Assembly (NCBI RefSeq): GCF_003858645.1 | Contig: NZ_RQJP01000001.1 | Location: 2,136,147-2,200,146 of the forward strand | DNA from: Larkinella knui | Lineage (GTDB): Bacteria > Bacteroidota > Bacteroidia > Cytophagales > Spirosomataceae | Direction of reading: 5' to 3' | DNA length: 64,000 nucleotides | Shown here: positions 43,468 through 52,876 of the stretch, in pieces | How positions within the stretch are numbered: position 1 is the stretch's first letter | How the letters are laid out: each line of letters begins with the position of its first letter | Program-made: the position numbers and the translations under genes | The notes under the pieces: model-generated | What the model saw: the letters and a program-made list of their open reading frames with translations, nothing else | Told to the model about the DNA's origin: nothing | The model's database searches: none

Positions 43468-44679
43468 ATGGCCTCCTACCCCTCTACTTACACCCCTCCG
43501 ACCCCGGTAAGGCGTATACGGTATTTTATTTTTCTGAAAGATGTTCTGATTTTAGCCTGCACGACCTTTGGTGGTCCCCAGGTGCATCTGGCGATGATGC
43601 TCGACCGCTTCGTTATGAAACGGCGCTACCTGACGGAAGCCGAATTACTGGAACTGAACGCCCTTTGTCAGATCCTGCCGGGCCCCACGTCCACGCAAAC
43701 CATTACGGCCCTGGGCTTTAAAATCGGCGGACCCAATCTGGCCTATTTAACGCTGATTGTCTGGGCTTTTCCGAGTGTGTTGATCATGACGCTGACGGCC
43801 ATTGGTATCTACTACGTCCAGCAACGGTCCATTTCGCTCGACTTCACGCGGTTTATTCAGCCGATGGCGGTTGGATTTCTGATCGTAGCCGGCTACCGAA
43901 TTGCCAGAAAGGTCATTCTTAACCAGATGGGAATTGTTCTGGCCGTCATTTCCGCGCTCACGTCGTACGCCTTTCCGTCACCGTATATTACACCCGTTGT
44001 GCTCATTGCCGGCGGATTTGCCACGGCTTTTTTTTACAAGAAACACGAGAAGATGGAAAAAGCGCCCATCCAGATCAAATGGGCTAACTTTTTTCTCTGG
44101 ATTGGCGTGTTGATTACGGCCGCTACCGTGGGTGCGATCACCAAATCGCTCCCGCTCCGGCTGTTCGAAAACTTTTACCGCAACGGCAGTCTCGTCTTTG
44201 GCGGAGGTCAGGTGTTGACGCCGATGCTGTACAACGAGTTTGTCGAATTCAAACACTACTTATCCCGGCAGGAATTTTTGTCGGGTCTGGCCATTGTGCA
44301 GGTCACGCCGGGACCGGTTTTTTCGTTTGCGTCCTACATTGGCGTTCTGTCGATGCGCGACTATGGGTTGAGTGGCCAGTTGTTAGGCGGTTTGATGGCC
44401 ACCGCCGGAATCTTCCTGCCCGGCACTTTCCTGATTTTCTTCGTCTACCGCTTCTGGAACCAGCTGAAACGATACCGCGGGGTGCGGGCGTCCCTGGAAG
44501 GCATCAACGCAGCCAGCACCGGCCTGACGGCTTCAGCGGCTATTTTACTGTTTCAGCCCATGTCCGGCAGCGGGGCGTCGGTTCTGATCGTGGTAGCCAC
44601 AATTCTGCTGCTGGAGTATTCAAAAATACCGCCTTACTTACTGATTATCGCCGGTTTGTTTCTTGGGTTTCTGGTTTAA
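43468..44679 (+). CDS. chrA: Chromate transporter, long two-domain ChrA
   Basis: A 403-residue membrane protein with the two homologous chromate-transport domains of long-chain ChrA. The first contains TTFGGPQVHLAMMLDRFVMK and QILPGPTSTQTITALGFKIG, the second LVFGGGQVLTPMLYNEFVEF and VQVTPGPVFSFASYIG. About ten to twelve helices. It exports chromate, or more generally an anion. No chrB-type regulator is nearby. Confidence 0.92.
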   Translation: MASYPSTYTPPTPVRRIRYFIFLKDVLILACTTFGGPQVHLAMMLDRFVMKRRYLTEAELLELNALCQILPGPTSTQTITALGFKIGGPNLAYLTLIVWAFPSVLIMTLTAIGIYYVQQRSISLDFTRFIQPMAVGFLIVAGYRIARKVILNQMGIVLAVISALTSYAFPSPYITPVVLIAGGFATAFFYKKHEKMEKAPIQIKWANFFLWIGVLITAATVGAITKSLPLRLFENFYRNGSLVFGGGQVLTPMLYNEFVEFKHYLSRQEFLSGLAIVQVTPGPVFSFASYIGVLSMRDYGLSGQLLGGLMATAGIFLPGTFLIFFVYRFWNQLKRYRGVRASLEGINAASTGLTASAAILLFQPMSGSGASVLIVVATILLLEYSKIPPYLLIIAGLFLGFLV

Positions 44680-44737
44680 GCCGAAACAATTCTTTAAAAC
44701 GGTCGGTTGCCAAACGTAGAAATTTCAACGCAACGTT

Positions 44738-46120
44738 ATGAAACAACTTGATCAATTAGCTGACCTGATGCGCGAAAAAGGTTTGGGGCGTCAGCAATTT
44801 TTACAGTTGGCGGGCCGGACCATCGCTGTTGGTGTGGTCGGTGGAATTGGCGCTTCCTGCCGAACTAGCCAATCTTCTACACGCTCACAATCAACCTTTT
44901 ACACTTCTCCTGATGGAGTAAAGGTTTCTTCTTCAAGCTGGGAAACACCGCCCGCGAAAGTTCCTGACAAAGCCGATGAGCCCATTCAACTGGAAGAATG
45001 GAAGGCGAAGACCGAGCAGGAATCGGAAACGCCCGCACCCATGCTCGACGACCAGCGCGTTGGCTACGCCATTGTCGGTCTAGGCCATTTGTCCCTGGAC
45101 GAAATTTTACCGGCTTTTGGCGAATCGAAAACGTCAAAAGTCGTGGCTTTGGTGAGTGGAAGTCCGGAAAAAATGCAGAAAGTGGCGAAGCAGTACGGCG
45201 TCAAACCCGAAAATTGCTACAGCTACCAGAACTACGACCGGCTGCGGGACAACAAGGAAGTTCAGGTCATCTACATTGTGCTGCCCAATTCCATGCACGC
45301 CGAATACACCATTCGCGGGGCGCAGGCGGGGAAGCACATCCTTTGCGAAAAACCAATGGCAACGTCGGCGGCCGATTGCCAGGCCATGATCGACGCCTGT
45401 AAAAAAGCCGACCGGAAGCTGATGGTAGCCTACCGGATTCAGTATGAGCCCAATAACCGGATGATCCGGCAGCTGGTTCAGGACAAAAAATTCGGCACCG
45501 TCAAGTTCATCGAAGCCGTCAACGCCCAGAATTCGGCTAATCCACAGCACTGGCGACACATCAAGGCGCTGGCTGGCGGAGGTGCTTTACCCGACATCGG
45601 CCTGTATTGTCTCAATACCGTTCGCTATCTGCTGGGTGAAGAACCAACCGAAGTGTTTGCCTGGCAGTATAGCACACCGGGTGATGCCCGTTTTCGGGAA
45701 GTGGAGGAATTTGTGTCGTGGCAAATGAAATTTCCGAGCGGAATCTACGCCAGTTGTTCCACGCACTACGGAGTGCATGAGTCGCGCCGGTATCGCGTTC
45801 ATGCCGAGCGGGGCTGGATGGAAGCAGCGCCGGCATTTTCGTACAACGGAATCCGGGTCCAAACCTCGCACGCCGAAGGAAAAATTGAGCATACCGATCA
45901 ACCCAAACTGGCCGAAAAGAACCAGTTTGCGACCGAAATGGATCATTTCTCGGAATGCATCCTGCAGAACAAACAACCGTTTACACCCGGCGAAGAAGGT
46001 TTGCAGGACCAGCGCATCATGGAAGCCATTTACCAGTCGGCGCGGGAAGGAAAACCGGTCAAACTGACGGAAATCAAGCAGAAAGATGCGTTTCGGGGGC
46101 CGAGGCCGAAGGAAGGTTAA
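44738..46120 (+). CDS. Exported Gfo/Idh/MocA-family oxidoreductase
   Basis: A 460-residue NAD(P)-dependent sugar oxidoreductase. The N-terminus (RQQFLQLAGRTIAVGVVGGI, then GASC) looks like a signal or lipoprotein sequence, as in glucose-fructose oxidoreductase relatives. A variable linker runs to about residue 105. The Rossmann domain starts with VGYAIVGLGHLSLDEILPAF; CEKPMATS holds the catalytic Lys-Pro, and WRHIKALAGGGALPDIGLYC carries the conserved Asp/His region. The substrate is unknown. Confidence 0.9.
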   Translation: MKQLDQLADLMREKGLGRQQFLQLAGRTIAVGVVGGIGASCRTSQSSTRSQSTFYTSPDGVKVSSSSWETPPAKVPDKADEPIQLEEWKAKTEQESETPAPMLDDQRVGYAIVGLGHLSLDEILPAFGESKTSKVVALVSGSPEKMQKVAKQYGVKPENCYSYQNYDRLRDNKEVQVIYIVLPNSMHAEYTIRGAQAGKHILCEKPMATSAADCQAMIDACKKADRKLMVAYRIQYEPNNRMIRQLVQDKKFGTVKFIEAVNAQNSANPQHWRHIKALAGGGALPDIGLYCLNTVRYLLGEEPTEVFAWQYSTPGDARFREVEEFVSWQMKFPSGIYASCSTHYGVHESRRYRVHAERGWMEAAPAFSYNGIRVQTSHAEGKIEHTDQPKLAEKNQFATEMDHFSECILQNKQPFTPGEEGLQDQRIMEAIYQSAREGKPVKLTEIKQKDAFRGPRPKEG

Positions 46121-46339
46121 AGCGCTGTTTATAAGCTTTTTCCTGGAATACTCCGTAATTTTTTGTATTAATGTTTTCGGCGTGCCTCCTTCAATCGAAG
46201 CCATGCCCGAAACTGCTTTGACGAAGGCGAACGTAACCCCGACTAGAAATATCCCGCAACTTTCCTGTAGGAAACTCTCAACGGACGTTCTTTGTATCGA
46301 AAAAGCGATAAGAAAGTAGTAGCCCACTTACCAGCAGCC

Positions 46340-46594
46340 TCAATAATGATACCGGCATTGAATGATATACAAGCGATCCGCATCGGCGCGATATACTAAT
46401 CGGTGCTCATCTGTGATTCGTCTCGACCAGAAACCGCTTAAGTTTTCCTTGAGTGGTTCTGGTTTGCCTTTGCCTTCAAAGGGTGTTCGCAAGCATTCTT
46501 TTATCAATCCGTTGACTCGGCGGAGGATCAGTTTATCCGTTTGTTGCCAATATAGATAATCATCCCAGGCATCTTTATCCCACACCAATATCAT
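46340..46594 (-). CDS. yoeB: Toxin, YoeB/Txe family mRNA interferase
   Basis: An 84-residue ribosome-dependent RNase that cuts mRNA in the A site. Family marks: LVWDKDAWDDYLYWQQTD at the start, GKGKPEPLKENLSGFWSRRI, TDEHRLVYRAD and the C-terminal QCRYHY with catalytic His/Tyr. It overlaps the antitoxin by four bases and is translated after it. Confidence 0.95.
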   Translation of the reverse strand: MILVWDKDAWDDYLYWQQTDKLILRRVNGLIKECLRTPFEGKGKPEPLKENLSGFWSRRITDEHRLVYRADADRLYIIQCRYHY

Positions 46595-46851
46595 GCTTCG
46601 TCATCAATCAAATCATGAATTTCGAAGTCCCCCCGGTTTGTCCGTTCGATGGCATCCACCAGGCGTTTCCGGTTCTTTTCCGAACTGAGCAGATGTAACG
46701 TTTCTTTCAAAGAATTATATTCCCGCAAAGAGATCAAAACAACGTTCTTATTTTCACTGCGGTTGATAATTACGGTGTCACCATCATCACTGACCTGGTC
46801 AAGTTTGGCCTTCATGCTTCGCCGGAACTCGGTGTAATTTACTACCTGCAT
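46591..46851 (-). CDS. yefM: Antitoxin, YefM/Phd family
   Basis: An 86-residue antitoxin. The N-terminal DNA-binding part is VVNYTEFRRSMKAKLDQVSD and VLISLREYNSLKETLHLL; the C-terminal part (RTNRGDFEIHDLIDDEA) binds and blocks the toxin. It is first in the operon. Its promoter lies between two operator repeats, indicating autorepression. Confidence 0.95.
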   Translation of the reverse strand: MQVVNYTEFRRSMKAKLDQVSDDGDTVIINRSENKNVVLISLREYNSLKETLHLLSSEKNRKRLVDAIERTNRGDFEIHDLIDDEA

Positions 46852-46868
46852 ACAGAATTGTTTTTGAA

Positions 46869-46887
46869 TACGTACAAAAATACGTAC
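46869..46887 (-). promoter_or_regulatory. yefM-yoeB promoter with two operators
   Basis: TACGTAC occurs twice (46869-46875 and 46881-46887), 12 bases apart; each contains the palindrome TACGTA. Between and partly overlapping them, on the minus strand, is TATTTTTG (46875-46882), a TAnnTTTG -7 box. Repressor binding to either site would block the promoter. Confidence 0.7.
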
Positions 46888-46943
46888 TTAATCTGGCATT
46901 AGCAACGCGGATTTCCGTCTGAGGAGTAACCTTAAACAAAGGG

Positions 46944-48806
46944 TTATTGATACCCCCGCGCCTGCAACTGAAACAATTCCGCGTAGCGCCCGCCTTTTTC
47001 CAGCAATTCGCTATGGCTGCCAATTTCCAGTAATTGACCGCTTTCCAGCACCAGAATCCGGTCGGCCATACGGACAGTCGAGAACCGGTGGGAAATGATA
47101 ACCGCCGTTTTGCCTTCGGTCAAGCGGGCAAACCGCTGAAAAACTTCGTATTCGGCGCGGGCATCCAAAGCCGCCGTCGGTTCATCCAGAATCAGCACTT
47201 CCGTGTCCCGCATGTAGGCGCGGCCCAGCGCCACTTTTTGCCATTCTCCACCCGAAAGTTCAACGCCTTTGCCAAAACTTCGGCCCAGTTGTTGTTCGTA
47301 ACCGCCCGGTAATTTGGCAATTACGGTATCGGCCAGACTTCGTTGCGCCGAGTTTTCGATGCGGGGCTGGTTGGTTCGTTCGTCGATGTCGCCCACGGCA
47401 ATGTTGACGCCGGCCGACATCTTGAAGCGTACGTAATCCTGAAAAATCACGCTGATATTCCGGCGCAGATCGAGCAGATCATACTCACGCAGGTCGTGCC
47501 CGTCGAGCAGAATCCGTCCCTCAGCCGGATCATAAAGCCGGGCCAGCAGTTTGACCAGGGTCGTCTTTCCGGCCCCGTTTTCACCCACCAGCGCCAGTTT
47601 TTCGCCGGGAGGAAGGGTAAAACTAAGATTGCGAAGTGCCCAGCGGTCCGAATTGGTATACTTGAAGCCAACGTTTTCAAAAACAAAGCCTTCCTGAATT
47701 TTCGTCGGAAACAAAAGCGGTTTTTCCGACGAATGAATGAGCGGTTTTATGTCAAAAAAATCGAAAAGGTCCTGCAGGTAAACGGCTTCCTGCGTTAAAC
47801 TACTGAACTGCAACAAGATGCCTTCCATCGACGCGCGAAGTTGCCGGAAGGAACCCGCCAGAAAGGTCAGATCACCAATGGAAATACCGCCACTGACCGC
47901 CCGGGCCACAATCCAGACGTAAGCGCTGTAGTAGCCCACCGTCCCGATAATCGTCAGGCCCGTTCCCCAGCCCGCCCGACGGATGGACAGATCCCGGTTT
48001 TTCCGATAATATTGCCCCGACAAATCCCGGAAACGATTGATCAGAAAATTCGACAAACCGAATATTTTCACTTCTTTGGCGGTTTCGTCACTCGCTCCAA
48101 CAAACCGCAGGTAATCGAGTTCGCGCCGTTCGGGCGTCCAGCTGCGCGAAAGGGAATAGCTTTTCTGGTTAAAATAATTGTCACCGATGAAAGCCGGGAT
48201 GACGGCCAGCAACAGCAGCAGCAGCAACCACGGATTGTAAACGGCCAGACCAGCCGCTAGAAACCCCACCGAAATCAACTCCTGCACCTGCCCGAAAACG
48301 CCGGTAAGCAGAAACGACCGACCCGTTGTTTGCCGCCGGGCCCGTTCCAGTTTGTCGTAAAACGTGGCATCTTCAAACTGTTCGAGGTCGAGCGTGGCCG
48401 CGTGTTCCATAAGCCGAACCGACGTCTGGTTGGTCACCAGATCGCCCAGCAGCCCATCGAGCAGGCTGGTGAGCCGCCCCAACGCCGTCGACAGAATGGC
48501 AAGCCCGAATTCAGCGGCCACCAATGTCCAAAGCCAGCGGGTGTCGCTGCCGGGTTGGCCAGCCAGCCGAATCACTTCATCAATAATCAGTTTACCAATA
48601 TAGAGCGTTATGGCCGGCATGGCCGCCCGAACGAGCCGCACGGCCGCGTTGCCCAAAAATAAACCGGGTGAAGCCTGCCAGATCATCCGGAAGAAGGCCG
48701 GAAGGTTACGGAGAGCCGCAAAACGGTCTTTCCAGGAAAGACTTTCAGCTTTATCTTTTTCGTTTGTAATGCGGCCGGGGAAGTCAGGTACTGGGGATTT
48801 TGCCAT
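46944..48806 (-). CDS. ABC exporter, fused permease and ATPase
   Basis: A 620-residue half-transporter that works as a dimer. The N-terminal six-helix membrane domain spans about residues 30-330; the ATPase domain has Walker A GENGAGKTT, signature LSGGEWQKVALGRA, Walker B VLILDEPTAALD and the H-loop ISHRFSTVRMADRI. A run of Leu codons (near 48205-48225) makes a cag-type repeat within a helix. It could export lipid, peptide or drug. The ATG at 48806 was preferred, though one at 48815 is also possible. Confidence 0.92.
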   Translation of the reverse strand: MAKSPVPDFPGRITNEKDKAESLSWKDRFAALRNLPAFFRMIWQASPGLFLGNAAVRLVRAAMPAITLYIGKLIIDEVIRLAGQPGSDTRWLWTLVAAEFGLAILSTALGRLTSLLDGLLGDLVTNQTSVRLMEHAATLDLEQFEDATFYDKLERARRQTTGRSFLLTGVFGQVQELISVGFLAAGLAVYNPWLLLLLLLAVIPAFIGDNYFNQKSYSLSRSWTPERRELDYLRFVGASDETAKEVKIFGLSNFLINRFRDLSGQYYRKNRDLSIRRAGWGTGLTIIGTVGYYSAYVWIVARAVSGGISIGDLTFLAGSFRQLRASMEGILLQFSSLTQEAVYLQDLFDFFDIKPLIHSSEKPLLFPTKIQEGFVFENVGFKYTNSDRWALRNLSFTLPPGEKLALVGENGAGKTTLVKLLARLYDPAEGRILLDGHDLREYDLLDLRRNISVIFQDYVRFKMSAGVNIAVGDIDERTNQPRIENSAQRSLADTVIAKLPGGYEQQLGRSFGKGVELSGGEWQKVALGRAYMRDTEVLILDEPTAALDARAEYEVFQRFARLTEGKTAVIISHRFSTVRMADRILVLESGQLLEIGSHSELLEKGGRYAELFQLQARGYQ

Positions 48807-48925
48807 ATTAAGCATACATTACCAGAACGAAATTGGTTCTCGCTGCGTACGGAGTGCTTATCGGGCTGCTTTTCAAACTGTTGAATAAAACCTAACTTAA
48901 AAATTAACGTTAAAATACCCCACTA

Positions 48926-49408
48926 ATGGAAAAAAAGGGATTCGTTGCCATTTTCGAACATTTCGCCGGTCTCGTTACGAAAGCGACCGGAAGCTCAACG
49001 GCTTTTTTAATTGCCTTTTTAACAATCGTTGTCTGGTTAATAACCGGGCCTATTTTTCACTACTCCGACACCTGGCAATTGATTATCAATACCGGTACGA
49101 CGATTATCACCTTCCTGATGGTTTTTCTGATTCAGAAATCCCAGAATAAGGATTCCATGGCCATTCAACTCAAATTGAACGAGCTGATTGCATCGCACAA
49201 CAAAGCCAGCAACCGCTTGCTGAATATTGAAGATTTGTCGGAAAAAGAATTGATCACGCTACACCGGTATTATGGCGTGCTGGTTGAAAAAGCGAAGCGG
49301 GATCGGAAAGTAACCGAATCCCATTCCGTCGAAGAAGCGGAAGAGCGTCATCAGGAAAAGATGCAGGACCAGGCCGGCCGAAATAACCGAAAAAAGCACG
49401 GTCATTAA
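48926..49408 (+). CDS. Low-affinity iron permease-family membrane protein
   Basis: A 160-residue protein with two helices (TAFLIAFLTIVVWLITGPIF and LIINTGTTIITFLMVFLIQ) and the conserved QNKDSMAIQLKLNELI that follows. This matches the Iron_permease (low affinity Fe) family. The C-terminus is a charged helical tail. A transport role in bacteria is not established. Confidence 0.85.
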   Translation: MEKKGFVAIFEHFAGLVTKATGSSTAFLIAFLTIVVWLITGPIFHYSDTWQLIINTGTTIITFLMVFLIQKSQNKDSMAIQLKLNELIASHNKASNRLLNIEDLSEKELITLHRYYGVLVEKAKRDRKVTESHSVEEAEERHQEKMQDQAGRNNRKKHGH

Positions 49409-49533
49409 GCGATAGTATGTGGTTTTGCGAATACGATCCGGTGCCGAAAATTTTGTCGATTTTTCCCATCCATGAAAAATAGATCATTGCTTTTTTGTTT
49501 ATCTTGCACATACACACACCAATTTCTCCGGCT

Positions 49534-50889
49534 ATGAAAAAGATACTAGTGCTTGTTACGCTCACACTGGCAGTTTTCGCTGCCTATGCCGACGAACCAA
49601 CCGGCGTTCGTTTTTTTACAGGTACCTGGAAAGAGGTGCTGACCGAAGCCCAGCGGCAGAACAAACCCATATTTATCGATATTTATACGACCTGGTGCGG
49701 TCCCTGCAAACTGATGTCCAAAGAAGCGTTTCCGGATGCGAAAGTTGGGGAGAAGTTCAACACGCATTTTGTCAGTTATAAAATTGACGCCGAGAAGGGC
49801 GAAGGGATCGACCTGGCAAAAAAATACCGGATTACCGCGTACCCAACGTCCCTGTTTGTCAGCGCGAAAGGAGATTTGATTTACCGCGCCATTGGCTACA
49901 GCGGCATCAAAGGGTTGCTGGAGGAGGCCGATAAAGCGATTGAAGTGTCCAAAGATCCCAAACCGCTGTCGGAATGGGACAAAGAGTACGAAAGCGGCAA
50001 ACGGGATTCGGAATTTCTGGCGGCTTATCTAAAGAAACGAGCGCGCCTGGGAATGCCGTCCGGCCCCATTCTGGATGACTATCTGAAAACCATTCCGGAA
50101 GCGCAGTGGACCACCCTGGAGAATCTGGAATTGCTGGCGGGTTCGGTTTCGTCGGCGGATTCGAAAGCCTTTGACATCTTATTGGAGCACGCACCCAAAT
50201 TAGGTATGTCAAAAATCGGTCGGGAAGCGCTGATGAACATGCAGATGGCCATCCGGAGCAGCCTGAAGGAGGTTATTAGCCAGAAAGATGAGCAGAAGCT
50301 GGAAAAACTCATTGTCAAAAACGAGAAATTAGCCTCGTTTTTCCGTCCGCTTACACCGGAGATGGCCGACGAAATGGCCCTGGAATTCCGCCTGAATTTT
50401 TACCGCCAGACTAAAAACACCGATCAATACCGCCAGCTAGCGGGCGCCTATGCCGACACCAAGTTGATGTCTCAATCCGTGGAGTCGCTGCGTAAAAAGG
50501 ATGAAGCCGGGTATAAACGCTTTGAACAAAGCCAGGCCATGATGCCGGATTCGATTAAAAACGCGGAGCAGATGAAGAAAATGGGGGCTTATATGAAGAA
50601 AGCCGAATCCGGGCAGGTGGCGGGCAAACTCAACAACATTGCCTGGGCCTACTACGAAACCCTCTCCGATTCCAAAGACCTCAACCAGGCACTTGCCTGG
50701 TCGAATCGCTCGCTGGAACTGGATGCATCGCCCATGTATATGGACACCAACGCCCACCTGCTCAGCAAGTTGGGACGTAAAAAAGAAGCTGTCAAGATGC
50801 AGGAAGAGGCCGTTCTCAAAGAGAAAGCCCTGGGTAACGATACCAAATCCTATGAGGAAGAGCTGGCTAAAATGAAGGCAAAACCGTAA
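49534..50889 (+). CDS. Exported thioredoxin-fold protein with long helical domain
   Basis: A 451-residue protein. Signal peptide (KKILVLVTLTLAVFAAYA). A thioredoxin domain (about 25-140) has the active site TTWCGPCKLMSKEAFPD and the cis-Pro in ITAYPTSLFVSAKG. The remaining 300 residues are helical, ending in a TPR-like unit (ALAWSNRSLELDASPMYMDT, then AHLLSKLGRKKEAVKMQEEA). It likely acts in periplasmic disulfide chemistry. The ATG at 49534 was chosen for its proper signal peptide; a TATCTTGC element near 49500 may be its -7 box. Confidence 0.88.
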   Translation: MKKILVLVTLTLAVFAAYADEPTGVRFFTGTWKEVLTEAQRQNKPIFIDIYTTWCGPCKLMSKEAFPDAKVGEKFNTHFVSYKIDAEKGEGIDLAKKYRITAYPTSLFVSAKGDLIYRAIGYSGIKGLLEEADKAIEVSKDPKPLSEWDKEYESGKRDSEFLAAYLKKRARLGMPSGPILDDYLKTIPEAQWTTLENLELLAGSVSSADSKAFDILLEHAPKLGMSKIGREALMNMQMAIRSSLKEVISQKDEQKLEKLIVKNEKLASFFRPLTPEMADEMALEFRLNFYRQTKNTDQYRQLAGAYADTKLMSQSVESLRKKDEAGYKRFEQSQAMMPDSIKNAEQMKKMGAYMKKAESGQVAGKLNNIAWAYYETLSDSKDLNQALAWSNRSLELDASPMYMDTNAHLLSKLGRKKEAVKMQEEAVLKEKALGNDTKSYEEELAKMKAKP

Positions 50890-50907
50890 GCTCAGTTTCG
50901 CGTCGAA

Positions 50908-50940
50908 GCAGAAAAAACCGCCCAGAGCGGTTTTTTCTGC
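50908..50940. terminator. Bidirectional terminator between thioredoxin-like and glycosyltransferase genes
   Basis: A perfect 14-bp stem, gcagaaaaaaccgc/gcggttttttctgc, with a five-base loop has A/T runs on both sides. It directly abuts the stop codon of the minus-strand gene. Confidence 0.9.
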
Positions 50941-51813
50941 TTACAACAACTTGTAATTCCGATACTCTCCGACCCGCCAGCCGGTCAGATTCTCGATGGT
51001 TTTCAACAGTTTATTTTTGAAGGAGAGTTTCTTTTGCCGGATGTCGAAATCGAACTGCCAGTTCATCCGATCAATCCGGGCCTGCATGACGGCCGGGTGC
51101 GTTCCTTCGAACAGAGCCAGCGAATCCACTTCGCGGTAATCAAACCCTTTCAGTTCTTCGCGTGATTTGGCCATGTGTTCGTCCGTGTGCCAATACCGCC
51201 CGAAGTTGCTGAGCTTATCGGCCTGCTTCTCCGGCGGTTTGACCCATCCGTAATGATACATCGTCGCATCGAGGAGTTTGACATTCAGTTTTCGGTTGTC
51301 ACGCGTCCGAAATCCCTGGGCATCCCGATAAGCCGCAATGTTGCCATTGTTTCGAATGATGCGAACCTCCCGACGATACCACCGGCGCGAATCCCCGACG
51401 TACCGATAGGAACCGTAAAAATGCAGGTAGTTGAGCAGCAACCCTTCGACCTGCTGATCATGCTGATAGTGTTCCAGCGCTTTCCGGACGGCAGGAAGGT
51501 ATTTTTCGGGCAATACTTCATCGCCCTGAATGTAAAATGCCCAGTCGGAATCCGGCGCAACGGCCGCCAGCGCCTTGTCCGTTTCAACCGCCAGCACCCG
51601 CCCGCCTTCCCGCAGTGAATCGTCCCAGACGGTTTCAATAATCCGGATTTTGTCGGACGGAATCGACTGAATGAGTCCCAGGGTATTGTCCTCGGACCGA
51701 CCAACCGCGATCACAAATTCGTCACAAAGCGGCAGAACGGACTGAATGGCTTCAACGATGGGGTAATCAAATTTTATGGCGTTGCGGATGAAACTGAAAC
51801 CGGAAACTTTCAT
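50941..51813 (-). CDS. Glycosyltransferase family 2-like protein
   Basis: A 290-residue soluble transferase. GT2 features: the N-terminal VSGFSFIRNAIKFDYPIVEA, DEFVIAVGRSEDNT with acidic nucleotide-sugar residues, and the metal-binding acidic motif in WAFYIQGDEVLP (DxD-like GDE). The C-terminal half has HYGWVKPPEKQADKLSNF, common in this subgroup. It could modify surface glycan or the secreted T9SS protein encoded upstream; that is inferred from position at the end of the T9SS gene run. A palindrome separates it from the PorP/SprF gene. Confidence 0.8.
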   Translation of the reverse strand: MKVSGFSFIRNAIKFDYPIVEAIQSVLPLCDEFVIAVGRSEDNTLGLIQSIPSDKIRIIETVWDDSLREGGRVLAVETDKALAAVAPDSDWAFYIQGDEVLPEKYLPAVRKALEHYQHDQQVEGLLLNYLHFYGSYRYVGDSRRWYRREVRIIRNNGNIAAYRDAQGFRTRDNRKLNVKLLDATMYHYGWVKPPEKQADKLSNFGRYWHTDEHMAKSREELKGFDYREVDSLALFEGTHPAVMQARIDRMNWQFDFDIRQKKLSFKNKLLKTIENLTGWRVGEYRNYKLL

Positions 51814-51832
51814 ACGATTGCGGTTTTACGGT

Positions 51833-51915
51833 AGTCGGATACCGGTTGGTGGTGTCTGCCCCAGGCGACTTCCACCTGGGGCATCGGCAAGTGTACCATT
51901 GAATACCGTATCCCG
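51833..51915. repeat. Palindromic element between PorP/SprF and glycosyltransferase genes
   Basis: The core hairpin is gccccagg (51858-51865) and cctggggc (51875-51882). Outer flanks (ggataccggt and accgtatcc) pair imperfectly. It lies in a same-strand gap and could end or pause the upstream transcript. Confidence 0.55.
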
Positions 51916-51916
51916 A

Positions 51917-52837
51917 TTAGTGGTATCTGAATTTTGTCGGACTGGGCGTAAATCTGAAAATCAGTTCATGAACGCTTTTCTGGGGATAAAAAGGATTTTC
52001 AACCTGCTTGCTACTGAGCGAATAGCCCACCCGAATACTCTTCGACAACTCGTATTCGGCCATTGCAACAAAGTAATTCATTGTGGTGATGAGCGTACTG
52101 TTGTTAGCCCGGTAGGACAGCCCCAAACCCAATTTCTGTTCGATCCAGACTTTGGCGTTCAGGTCGATACCGAGCGGGTGATCTGTCTGTTGCGTAAGCA
52201 GAATAGAAGGCAGGAAATCTATTCCTTCGCCCGCAACGAGTCGTCCGCCGAAATTTATAAACACGGGGCGTTGGTAGCGGACCGGTGCATTCTGCCCACC
52301 CGCAATCGATATCGGGCGATTAACGAGTTCAGGAACCGAAACACCCGCCCAAAATCGTTCGGCTTCATAATAAACCCCCGCGCCAACACTGGGCATGGCT
52401 TTATTTATTCCTGAACTACTGGCGGGGTCATAAATAGGGATTACATTGATGCCGCCCGAAGCGCCGAAAGACAGCTTTGCCATCGACGGCAACGTAATCC
52501 GATACGCCAGACTACCGTAAAAGCCCGTTGTCGAATAAAGTCCCATCCGATCGTTCAGGGCCTGGAATCCAATGCCAATTTTTCCTCCGGCCAGCGAACC
52601 ATCCGCACCAAAACTTTGCGTTATAGGAAAACTCTGACCCTGAAGGCCAAACCATTTCCGGCGAAAAACAGCCGTCATCGTCAGGCTTTCGCGGCTACCG
52701 GCAAACGCCGGGTTGATCGTCAGCGGATTAATCAGGTATTGCGAGTACAGTACTTCGCGTTGTGCCAAAACCGCCTGACTTCCGGCAAGTACAAAGGCAA
52801 CGATGCTGGTTAATTTCCAGACAAGCGGTCGAATCAT
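51917..52837 (-). CDS. PorP/SprF-family T9SS outer-membrane protein (second copy)
   Basis: A 306-residue outer-membrane beta barrel. Signal peptide, then the family opening QREVLYSQYLINPLTINPAF followed by AGSRESLTMTAVFRRKW. Repeated amphipathic strands fill the rest, and the protein ends in RYH. PorP/SprF proteins partner T9SS substrates with type B sorting domains. It lies 39 bases after the PorE-like gene on the same strand. It is clearly related to the copy at 55495-56487 but diverged. Confidence 0.93.
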   Translation of the reverse strand: MIRPLVWKLTSIVAFVLAGSQAVLAQREVLYSQYLINPLTINPAFAGSRESLTMTAVFRRKWFGLQGQSFPITQSFGADGSLAGGKIGIGFQALNDRMGLYSTTGFYGSLAYRITLPSMAKLSFGASGGINVIPIYDPASSSGINKAMPSVGAGVYYEAERFWAGVSVPELVNRPISIAGGQNAPVRYQRPVFINFGGRLVAGEGIDFLPSILLTQQTDHPLGIDLNAKVWIEQKLGLGLSYRANNSTLITTMNYFVAMAEYELSKSIRVGYSLSSKQVENPFYPQKSVHELIFRFTPSPTKFRYH

Positions 52838-52876
52838 TCACGAATGAAATTGAGTGTACGAAAGTACAAAGTAAAG

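Noticed and set aside
45587..46327. A 246-codon minus-strand frame opposite the Gfo/Idh/MocA gene
   Set aside because: Most of it is antisense to the oxidoreductase. Only its first part, in the gap, looks slightly protein-like, which is not enough.
48205..48225. cag trinucleotide run
   Set aside because: It encodes a leucine run in a membrane helix of the ABC exporter and needs no other explanation.
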